A stretch of 64,000 bases of DNA, taken from NCBI GenBank assembly GCA_023664625.1, contig JAMPFD010000009.1, forward strand, positions 1 to 64,000. The letters run 5' to 3'. This DNA is from Bacillota bacterium. GTDB taxonomy: Bacteria > Bacteroidota > Bacteroidia > Bacteroidales > Bacteroidaceae. The position numbers and the translations under genes were made by a program. A model generated the notes under the pieces. That model was not told the DNA's origin. It did not search any database and saw only the letters and a list, made by a program, of their open reading frames with translations. Of this stretch, positions 1-6,194 are shown piece by piece (position 1 is the stretch's first letter; each line of letters begins with the position of its first letter).

Positions 1-597
1 TCCAAGACGGAGAGCACGGCTTGGTTTATTGCACTTCGTTTGTGAATCTACAAGGCTAACAGCAAGTCCTTCCTCATCAAATTCAGATTTTCTTTTAAGT
101 TTACTGAGTATAATTGTTGTTCCTTTTTCTTGCTCATCACAATCTGAAATATTAAACGAGGGTTCGTATTCAGGCTTGTTGGAACCTATTAATTCCGTCC
201 AACTTAATGTAAAATCAACACATTTACCTGCTTGTTTCGTTATTACTGTTATTACATCACCTATACCAAAGAATGCAAGCTTGCCAAGTCCTTTTCTTCC
301 AGTAACTTTACGTTTTTTATTTGGACTCCATCCATCATCTTCACTGCGGCGTTTTCTTCCAATACGAAGAAATTTTTCATTAATTTCATCAAAACTCATA
401 CCAACACCGTTATCTATAACGGATATTTGTTTTTGTTCTCCATCATCTTGTAGGTTTATATCTACACGAGAGGCTTCTGCATCATAAGCATTGGCAATTA
501 ACTCAGCAATAGCATTAGGTAGTACAGAGTACATTTTTATACCCAGATGTTCTATTGTATGAGGATCAAAACTCATTTTCAATTTGCCGTTTTCCAT
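1..597 (-). CDS. GHKL (HSP90/MutL/MORC-like) ATPase, 3' part outside the window
   Basis: Open for 199 codons from ATG at 597 to the window edge, so only the N-terminal ATPase module is seen. The Bergerat fold is clear: N-box ELIANAYDA (residues 32-40), G1 box DNGVGM (62-67), G2 box GRKGLGK (100-106). A basic stretch, KKRK, lies just before the G2 box. It begins 4 bp after the stop of the C5 methyltransferase and is almost certainly co-transcribed with it. GHKL ATPases of the MutL/MORC type are known partners of C5 methyltransferases in some restriction-modification-like systems, so a DNA-restriction role is inferred. A histidine kinase is unlikely because the N-box is at the very N-terminus with no sensor or dimerisation region before it. 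The missing C-terminus (a nuclease or other effector domain?) would decide its function. Confidence 0.85.
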   Translation of the reverse strand, partial: MENGKLKMSFDPHTIEHLGIKMYSVLPNAIAELIANAYDAEASRVDINLQDDGEQKQISVIDNGVGMSFDEINEKFLRIGRKRRSEDDGWSPNKKRKVTGRKGLGKLAFFGIGDVITVITKQAGKCVDFTLSWTELIGSNKPEYEPSFNISDCDEQEKGTTIILSKLKRKSEFDEEGLAVSLVDSQTKCNKPSRALRLG

Positions 598-601
598 ATT
601 T

Positions 602-1666
602 CTACATATTAGATTTTATTACTTCTCCTAATCTTCTTGCGTATTCACAAGGCACAGCATTACCAATAAGCCTTGCTGTCGTCGCAATATTATTAGATTT
701 AAATACATAATTCTTTGGGAAGGTTTGCAATGTCGCACCTTCTCTTAAAGATATGGCCCTGTCTTCATCTGGATGACCAAAACGTCCATTGGAAAGGCTA
801 AAGAATTTAGTTGTTATTGTAGGGGCAGGTCTTTCCCACCACATACGACCATAACTGTCCTTGAAAATGTCATCTTTTCCAATAAAGCAATTCAGTTGCA
901 ATTCCGGGTCGTCAGCCCAGCACAATCTGCTTCCACCGTTATGGGTTGTTTTTTTCAATCGCCTAAGACATTTATCGCTTAATCCTGCCGTTGTATGATT
1001 AAAATCAGACATATCTTTTGTTCCTGCCGTTATTTTTGGGAATCCATTTTCTACTCCTATGAAATCAGATAACAAAGCTTGTTTATCATTTGGATCAGGT
1101 AAGTGTATATCAGCATTATCTAACCTGGTTGCTATCAAAGAAAATCTTTTTCTTGTTTGTGGTACACCATAATAGCTCATATCTATAATCTTATATAAAA
1201 GATTATCATACCCTAAATCCAACAATCGTCGTTTAAAATAAGGCCATATACTCTTTTTGTTGGTAATGATTCCTGGCACATTTTCAACAAGCACATATCC
1301 TGGTTTATAATATTCTACAAAACGTGCAAAATTTCTAAGCAAATCTTTTGTCTTAAGAGAAGACTGCTTGTCTGTATTTATTATACTATAGAACTGACAT
1401 GGGCTACAGCCTACCAAAATTAAATCATCATCATTTGGAATTATATTGAATTTACGTTCAAAATAATTGCTCCTAAGATTACGAATGTCTGTTTCTATAA
1501 AAACACTACCAGGATTGTTATATTCATAAGTAGCTTTAGCTTCCTTATCAATATCTACGCCTGCAATTACATCAATACCAGCCTGACGTAATCCGCAAGT
1601 CATCCCTCCTCCTCCACAAAAGAAGTCAATAGCCTTTAATTTATTTCTTGACATACTTTTTTCCAT
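602..1666 (-). CDS. DNA (cytosine-5-)-methyltransferase
   Basis: 354 aa, a normal length for a stand-alone C5 methyltransferase. Motifs are in canonical order: motif I DFFCGGGG (14-21, SAM binding), motif IV GCSPCQ with catalytic Cys90, motif VI VENVPG (127-132), motif VIII PQTRKRF (169-175), then a variable target-recognition region and motif X GNAVPCEYARRLGE near the C-terminus. It should transfer a methyl group from SAM to C5 of cytosine in a specific sequence that cannot be read from the gene. No restriction endonuclease is recognisable upstream; the GHKL ATPase lies 4 bp downstream and DinD a few bases upstream. The first ATG (1666) is used here, but the ATG at codon 5 is equally possible because neither has a clear ribosome binding site. 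The gene is visibly AT-rich compared with genes after 3000, suggesting recent acquisition. Confidence 0.93.
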   Translation of the reverse strand: MEKSMSRNKLKAIDFFCGGGGMTCGLRQAGIDVIAGVDIDKEAKATYEYNNPGSVFIETDIRNLRSNYFERKFNIIPNDDDLILVGCSPCQFYSIINTDKQSSLKTKDLLRNFARFVEYYKPGYVLVENVPGIITNKKSIWPYFKRRLLDLGYDNLLYKIIDMSYYGVPQTRKRFSLIATRLDNADIHLPDPNDKQALLSDFIGVENGFPKITAGTKDMSDFNHTTAGLSDKCLRRLKKTTHNGGSRLCWADDPELQLNCFIGKDDIFKDSYGRMWWERPAPTITTKFFSLSNGRFGHPDEDRAISLREGATLQTFPKNYVFKSNNIATTARLIGNAVPCEYARRLGEVIKSNM

Positions 1667-1672
1667 AATAGT

Positions 1673-2503
1673 TCACTTCTTTTTACTCCTCAGCACTTTC
1701 TTCTCTTCACTTGCCAAGCGTCGTTCAACTTTCTTCACATCTTCTGCAGGCGGCAGATTTTCTGGGATAATGCCACGTTCCACAAGCATCCGCCTTACGG
1801 CAGAATTATTGTCAATATGTTCTTTTGCTATGGAGCTTTCACCGGTCAAGTCCTTTGCCTGGACATTCACACTTGTCATTTCTGCGGCAAAATCCTTTGC
1901 CTTTATGCTTATTGTAGGCAGGAAATCAGCAAGCGGCCGTTTTTCGGGAACTCCCATTTTTTTTTTCAGTATGGCTGTATTCAAGCGAAACAAAGCCTGG
2001 TCACCCTTTGAACGAATTACAGCAAAACTTTTATCATTCACTCCACGCTCATACAGCACACCTGAGAGTTTCCGCTCCGTCTCCTGCAACTTTGCACGAG
2101 CTTTCACACGTTCGACTTCAAGCAGACGTTGCTCAATGAGTTCGGCACGACGTGTCTGGACTGCAAAATATGTTTGTGCAAATGCAATCTGCGGTTTACG
2201 CGGGTCTCCATTTTGCGCCACAAGATAGCAGGCATAGCGGGTTAGCATTATGTCGTCAACCTCTCTTTCTGCTCCCGAACCAAGTACAACCATTTTGCTG
2301 ACGTCAGCAAAATGGTCTGTCAATGACTGTCCGGCATTGACACATGATTCTTTTGCCTTGTCTATGACATTCACGAAATTGCGCCATTGGGTATAGCCGA
2401 GCAAGGTGCACAAGTCTCTTGCGCTCCAGCACTCCACATTGTTCACCTCACAGGCAACCTGCTCATATTCCTTGAACAAAGCCATTATTTCTTCTTTCTT
2501 CAT
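1673..2503 (-). CDS. dinD: DinD-like DNA damage-inducible protein D
   Basis: 276 aa from the ATG at 2503; the frame continues upstream to a TTG at 2527, but the ATG start is preferred. The sequence follows the DinD family throughout: [18 protein letters not shown] near the start, then KAKESC, the DHF region, and the diagnostic [18 protein letters not shown] followed by [12 protein letters not shown]. coli DinD is SOS-induced and inhibits RecA filament activity; the N-terminal half resembles Bro-N/ANT-type DNA-binding modules found in phage proteins. The C-terminus is long and highly charged (ends in KKVLRSKKK). It lies between a small unknown ORF and a C5 methyltransferase, 6 bp from the latter, so it appears to be part of the same accessory operon. 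Its contribution to a defence or DNA-repair module is inference. Confidence 0.85.
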   Translation of the reverse strand: MKKEEIMALFKEYEQVACEVNNVECWSARDLCTLLGYTQWRNFVNVIDKAKESCVNAGQSLTDHFADVSKMVVLGSGAEREVDDIMLTRYACYLVAQNGDPRKPQIAFAQTYFAVQTRRAELIEQRLLEVERVKARAKLQETERKLSGVLYERGVNDKSFAVIRSKGDQALFRLNTAILKKKMGVPEKRPLADFLPTISIKAKDFAAEMTSVNVQAKDLTGESSIAKEHIDNNSAVRRMLVERGIIPENLPPAEDVKKVERRLASEEKKVLRSKKK

Positions 2504-2529
2504 CTTACTTTCAAATAATAACAACAAAC

Positions 2530-2790
2530 CTATTCATCTGATGCCGACAAATGCTTTTCCAAAAACTCTTTCAGCGGCTTTATATGTTCCGCATCCAAGT
2601 TCCGAGGTTCTGTTTTAAGGGAATCACGGCCGGCATCCTTTATTTTCTTCTTCTGACGTTTTGATGGTCCATGCAAAGTTCCTAAGCAGCGATGTATCTT
2701 CGATTTCTTTACAGGGGCTGCAAGCTGTTCCATGCGTCCCGGGATTTCCATCTTCCGCAAATCCTCGTCATAATCTTCCCCGGCAGCCAA
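2530..2790 (-). CDS. small basic protein of unknown function, possibly frameshifted at its 5' end
   Basis: 86 codons open from a TTG at 2790; the first ATG is at 2751. The product is very basic in the middle (KRQKKKIK) and ends in an acidic tail. I do not recognise the family. The promoter at 2827-2858 is followed by an ATG at 2818 that opens a 16-codon frame ([16 protein letters not shown]) ending at 2768; this overlaps the 86-codon frame in a different phase, so the two may be one gene broken by a one-base indel near 2770-2785. The stop codon lies 2 bp before the DinD TTG and 26 bp before its ATG, placing this ORF first in the dinD-methyltransferase-ATPase unit. A coding role is plausible but unproven. 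Confidence 0.4.
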   Translation of the reverse strand: MAAGEDYDEDLRKMEIPGRMEQLAAPVKKSKIHRCLGTLHGPSKRQKKKIKDAGRDSLKTEPRNLDAEHIKPLKEFLEKHLSASDE

Positions 2791-2826
2791 GAATCGGACG
2801 GTTATCGGGATTTATCATATTTTCTG

Positions 2827-2858
2827 CAAAGATACCGTTTTTTTTGCAGATTGCCAAA
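2827..2858 (-). promoter_or_regulatory. Bacteroidota-type promoter of the dinD-methyltransferase-ATPase unit
   Basis: On the minus strand a -33 TTTG (2855-2858) is followed after exactly 20 bases by TATCTTTG (2827-2834), a full match to the TAnnTTTG -7 consensus. The nearest ATG (2818) is only 8 bases beyond the -7 box, so a transcript from here would be almost leaderless for that ATG. Confidence 0.75.
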
Positions 2859-3016
2859 GAAAGTCCGGGAAAATGCCTGAATCGCCCTACTGCCCGTTCA
2901 GGCCTGGTTATATGCCGTTTTCACTGCCATGTCACATGCTTAAAGCACTATGGAGACATACGTGTGGCGGAGGGCGGAGGGCACCGGTTCCGGCGCGGCC
3001 AGACGGTGAGCGGAGG

Positions 3017-3865
3017 TCAGAGTTCCGCCATCATCTCGTACTGTCGCGACGTTACGGCGAGGTTCCTTTTTTCAAGGAAAGAAATCATGTCAAGGCATCT
3101 TGCGTCTATGTTTATAGCCTTTATTCTCTCTGTGCCAACAAGGGAGAGGAAGGCGGAGAAGAGAGCTGAGCCTATTCCGTGGCGACGCAGGTCGCGCCTG
3201 ACAGCCATCTGCACCAGTTCTCCCTCCCCGGCATCGGCTATGGCATAGCCGGCAAAATCTCCGCCGCGCCATGCACCGAAGCATGCCAGTTCGTTCCCGG
3301 CCCTTAACAGGGAGGCGTAGCTGTCCTGCCACGAGGGAGGATAGTCGTGGAACGCCTCCGACTGTATGGCTGCGGAGACGTCCATGCGGCGTATCTTTAT
3401 CTCGGAAGCGAAGAGGTCAGGGGCATGGATGTCTGCCAGGGCAGCGGCATGGCAGGTGAACTCGCGGTTTATCCTGAAGCCCATCTTACGGTAGAGGGCT
3501 ACCGCAGGCGCATTCTCGGAAAGCACTTCCAGCAGATAGTGCTCAATGCCGAGGCGGCGCAAGTCCTTTCCGGCGTGGCAAAATATTTCCGCCGCCAGTC
3601 CGCGTCCGCGGTATTCCCTTATGGTTCCCGTCCCTGTGTCATAAGCCGTAGGGATACCGTCATGCACACCGATACCGTTCAGGACGAAAGCCACCGGCCT
3701 TCCTTTGTCAAAGGCACCGTAGGACAGCGGCGGGCAGAATCCCCTTCTCCGCAGGAGCGACTCCACCTGACGCGGTGTGAAACTTACGGCATAATCGGCG
3801 AAAGCCTCAAGGAATGAGGCGACAATCTCGCTCATGGAGAGCGTTTCAAGAGTTTTTATTTCCAT
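3017..3865 (-). CDS. tandem GNAT-domain N-acetyltransferase
   Basis: 282 aa containing two GNAT folds in series. The first carries an acetyl-CoA loop REYRGRGLA (residues 83-91) followed by ENAPAVALYRKMGFR (117-131), the classical motif A/B pair. The second carries RRDLRRHGIGSALF (223-236) after GELVQMAV. Double-GNAT proteins of this size acetylate small amines, antibiotics or peptide N-termini; the substrate cannot be told from sequence. The gene is clearly GC-richer than the accessory block to its left, marking the switch back to core-like sequence. It stands alone: the SIMPL gene upstream is 232 bp away and the next gene downstream belongs to the AT-rich block. The start was chosen as the first ATG, giving MEIKTLETLS. 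Confidence 0.85.
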   Translation of the reverse strand: MEIKTLETLSMSEIVASFLEAFADYAVSFTPRQVESLLRRRGFCPPLSYGAFDKGRPVAFVLNGIGVHDGIPTAYDTGTGTIREYRGRGLAAEIFCHAGKDLRRLGIEHYLLEVLSENAPAVALYRKMGFRINREFTCHAAALADIHAPDLFASEIKIRRMDVSAAIQSEAFHDYPPSWQDSYASLLRAGNELACFGAWRGGDFAGYAIADAGEGELVQMAVRRDLRRHGIGSALFSAFLSLVGTERIKAINIDARCLDMISFLEKRNLAVTSRQYEMMAEL

Positions 3866-4097
3866 TTTCCACTACAGTATTTTCATTTTCAGATCATTTC
3901 TTTTCCGCCACAATGTCTGCGCACGCCACGGCCTTTCCCGGAAGGCTGCGGCAGTGCCATAGGCCGGCAGACAACGGATGTGCTGCGGCAGGACTTTCGT
4001 ACAGTTATCGTAATGCTGTACGTTCCGCAGGCACAAGCCGGCAGTTCCGCAGCCAAAGCTGGCTGTCCGGCCGTCGGAGCATGGCAGAAGCCCGTTG

Positions 4098-4805
4098 TCA
4101 GTCCTCCAGGGCGTAAGTGACGGTGGTCACGACGCGCAGTTTTTTTATATAAGGTGTATTCCGGTCGCGGTCCTCGATGGAGAACTGTCCCTGTCCGGCG
4201 GTGTGGATCTTTCCTATGGAGCTGTTGCTGCTCTCCGCGAACTGTCCGGCCGTTGTCCGTGCGTTCTTTATCGCCTCCTTCATCATTGCGGGCTTCATCT
4301 TCCTGAATGCGACATATTCATACTGCGGCGCGTTCTGATAGCCGCCGTCGACGACTGCCACGCCTTGCTTCAGCAACTCGCCCTGCCGTGCCATGATGCC
4401 GCGCACGAGCTTGACGTTTCCTGAGGTCACGGTTATCACGGATGTGACGTTGTATCTGTATCCGTTGGCGTTCGTACTGTACCGGTCGGCATTCAGGTCG
4501 ATGACGACAGGGGCGTTGACGCTGATTTCCCTGTCCTTTATGCCGTTCTGCCTCAGGAATGCAATGACTTTGTCCGTCGTGGCTCTGATGCGTCCGTAAA
4601 GTTCCGGCAGGTCGTTGCCCAGTTCCTTCGTAGGGATGGCCCACGTGACTTTGTCGGCCTCCACTTCTCTTTCGGCAAGTCCCTTGACGGTGACGGTCCT
4701 GTCCTTCTCTGCATAATTGCCGATGCCTTCCTTGACAAAGAACCCTGAGGCGGCGATGCCTGCTGCGAGGATTGCTGCCTGAATAAGTCTTTCGTTCGTT
4801 TTCAT
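4098..4805 (-). CDS. SIMPL domain-containing (DUF541) envelope protein
   Basis: 235 aa. Residues 9-24 form an uncleaved signal anchor or signal peptide (AAILAAGIAASGFFV), then the SIMPL domain starts at the typical VTVKGLAEREVEADKVTW segment and continues through YNVTSVITVTSG and the C-terminal LRVVTTVTYALED strand. SIMPL/DUF541 proteins (related to the periplasmic OmpA-associated BP26/YggE group) form oligomeric rings in the periplasm; their biochemical function is unsettled. Here the gene is monocistronic, flanked by a GNAT gene and the first tRNA-Arg. A weak -7-like TAACTTTA lies at 4831-4838, but the -33 element is not convincing. Confidence 0.88.
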   Translation of the reverse strand: MKTNERLIQAAILAAGIAASGFFVKEGIGNYAEKDRTVTVKGLAEREVEADKVTWAIPTKELGNDLPELYGRIRATTDKVIAFLRQNGIKDREISVNAPVVIDLNADRYSTNANGYRYNVTSVITVTSGNVKLVRGIMARQGELLKQGVAVVDGGYQNAPQYEYVAFRKMKPAMMKEAIKNARTTAGQFAESSNSSIGKIHTAGQGQFSIEDRDRNTPYIKKLRVVTTVTYALED

Positions 4806-4923
4806 GTTTTTCCGTTTTGGTTAACAGCCGTAAAGTTAGCATCATTTTCATGATTATGCCGGAAAAAGCCTCATATTTTATTATTTTTTCAGGAAAATCA
4901 TGTAAGCGGCGCAGATACGGAAA

Positions 4924-4966
4924 CACGCTGAGGGGAACAACCGTCAAGATTGTTCCCCTCAGCGTG
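4924..4966 (-). terminator. rho-independent terminator of the proximal tRNA-Arg
   Basis: A near-perfect 17-bp stem (CACGCTGAGGGGAACAA and its complement) with a 9-base loop starts one base after the discriminator base of the tRNA and is followed by TTT on the minus strand. The stem directly abuts the tRNA 3' end, so processing must open or trim it. Confidence 0.7.
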
Positions 4967-5040
4967 TGACTCCTGCAGGATTCAAACCTGCAACCTTCTG
5001 ATCCGTAGTCAGATGCTCTATTCAGTTGAGCTAAGGAGCC
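4967..5040 (-). tRNA. tRNA-Arg (anticodon ACG)
   Basis: 74 nt, cloverleaf complete: acceptor GGCTCCT pairs with AGGAGTC (one G-U), D-arm with AGCTCAACTGAATAGAGCA, anticodon stem TCTGA/TCAGA around loop CTACGGA giving anticodon ACG (wobble A is normally deaminated to inosine to read CGN), T-arm GCAGGTTTGAATCCTGC. CCA is not encoded. Own promoter at 5073-5080 and own terminator. Identical in sequence to the copy at 5220-5293. Confidence 0.96.
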
Positions 5041-5072
5041 GTCCTTGTATGCAATGTTTCCTGTTGCGTGTG

Positions 5073-5104
5073 CAAAGGTACTTACTTTTCGTGAATCCTG
5101 CAAG
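5073..5104 (-). promoter_or_regulatory. promoter of the proximal tRNA-Arg
   Basis: Minus-strand TACCTTTG at 5073-5080 matches TAnnTTTG; CTTG, one mismatch from TTTG, lies about 20 bases upstream. The -7 box is 33 bases before the mature tRNA 5' end. Confidence 0.6.
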
Positions 5105-5184
5105 CATTACGCCAAGTTTTTCGCGCTTTTTTTTCTCTGCGGCATCACGGGAGAGGCATTGCCGCCGGGTTTCCGGCAAAGGAA

Positions 5185-5212
5185 AAGGAACAAACCTCTC
5201 AGCCTGTTCCTT
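5185..5212 (-). terminator. terminator of the distal tRNA-Arg
   Basis: Stem AAGGAACA/TGTTCCTT around a 12-base loop, followed on the minus strand by a T/C-rich run, 8 bases beyond the tRNA 3' end. It separates the two tRNA-Arg units. Confidence 0.6.
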
Positions 5213-5219
5213 CTGTCCG

Positions 5220-5293
5220 TGACTCCTGCAGGATTCAAACCTGCAACCTTCTGATCCGTAGTCAGATGCTCTATTCAGTTGAGCTAAGGAGCC
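5220..5293 (-). tRNA. tRNA-Arg (anticodon ACG), second identical copy
   Basis: Base-for-base identical to the tRNA at 4967-5040, including acceptor stem, ACG anticodon loop and T-arm; no encoded CCA. It has its own strong promoter (5326-5357) and terminator, so the pair are tandem duplicated transcription units rather than one operon. The duplication covers the tRNA and part of the flanks (similar bases around the promoter), while the spacer between the units is unrelated. Confidence 0.96.
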
Positions 5294-5325
5294 GTCCTTG
5301 CATGCAATGTTCTCAATTGCGGGTG

Positions 5326-5357
5326 CAAAGGTACTGACTTTTTATGAATCATGCAAA
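5326..5357 (-). promoter_or_regulatory. promoter of the distal tRNA-Arg
   Basis: TTTG (5354-5357), 20-base spacer, TACCTTTG (5326-5333) on the minus strand: full match to the Bacteroidota housekeeping promoter. Confidence 0.75.
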
Positions 5358-6058
5358 CATTGCGGGGAGTTTTTTGTCCAAACGGCGCCACATTTGACAT
5401 ATATCAAAACAAACGCCTGCAACACAGGTCTGCGGCCGGTCCGCCGGAAGCTGTCGCGGGCTTTCGGAAACCTCAGGATGGCTTTTCTGAGGACATGGCC
5501 GGCGCAGGGATTTTTTTAGAAAACTCACAGCGATTTTTAGAAAACTCACGGGAACCGTCCGGCGGGCGTTTGAAAATTTTGGAAATTCGCGGGCTTTCCT
5601 TCCTGCTCTCCGAAATTTTCAAAATTTGCGGAAACAGATGAGAATGGGTTGTTTTTCGAGAGAAATGTCATGATTTTCCTGTTTTTTATCATGTTTTTCC
5701 GAAGAAAAAGCCTGATTTTGAAAAATGCGGTGAGGTTTCATGCCGTCGCAGTATGTTTTTCAGGAAAAACAGGCGGTGGTTTGAGGAAAAACACGGATGT
5801 TTTGGGAGAATCTGCGGATGTTTTGAGGAAAAACCAATGCATTTACGAAAAAAAACAAGGCGTTTACGAAAAAAAAACAAGGCGTTTACGAAAAAAAACT
5901 AAGGCGTTTACGAAAAAAAACAAGGCATTTACGGAAAAAACTAAGGTGTTTACGAAAAAAACAAGGCGTTTACGAAAAAAAACAAGGCGTTTACGGAGAA
6001 AAACAAGGCATTTACGGAAAAATCACCCGTCTTTTGGCTCAGGAGGGTCAGGAATAAG
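5358..6058. other. gene-free region with inverted repeat and repeated motifs
   Basis: About 700 bp without a credible gene. It contains an AT-rich inverted repeat around 5568-5628 (AAATTTTGGAAATTCG-like arms), two copies of TTTTTAGAAAACTCA at about 5514 and 5534 (a third lies in the terminator at 6059-6097), and the A-tract tandem array described separately. A 152-codon plus-strand frame crosses the array, but its reading phase relative to the repeat unit changes from copy to copy, which argues against coding. Confidence 0.6.
5771..6026. repeat. ~21-bp A-tract tandem repeat array
   Basis: Nine recognisable copies between about 5834 and 6026 of a 20-22 bp unit of the form CGTTTACGAAAAAAAACAAGG (variants CATTTACGG..., TGTTTACG...), preceded by three more degenerate copies of the form GTTTTGAGGAAAAACAxGGAT from about 5771. 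Every unit contains a run of 5-9 A. Spacing is about two helical turns, so the A-tracts are in phase, as in intrinsically curved DNA. Copies drift by one base in length, so the array is not a coding repeat. It lies just beyond the terminator of glgP. Confidence 0.85.
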
Positions 6059-6097
6059 AAAACCGCCACGGGTTTTTAGAAAACTCATGGCGGTTTT
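6059..6097 (-). terminator. terminator downstream of glgP
   Basis: Stem AAAACCGCCA/TGGCGGTTTT with a 19-base loop that contains the TTTTTAGAAAACTCA motif; T-rich on both sides, so it could stop transcripts from either strand. It lies about 100 bp beyond the glgP stop codon. Confidence 0.7.
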
Positions 6098-6194
6098 GTT
6101 GTTGTAATCTATTGGATTTTCTTCCGAATTTCCATGTTACGGCAGTGCAGGAGCAGGGTCTGTCCTGCCTGTCCCGTGCGGTGGAATCCGTAGG

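Noticed and set aside
5771..6026. Possible CRISPR array
   Set aside because: The units are directly adjacent with no unique spacers, and no cas genes are present.
5649..6107. 152-codon plus-strand frame across the A-tract array
   Set aside because: The repeat is read in changing phases (VYEKK, RLRKK, FTKK), so the frame is a by-product of the repeat.
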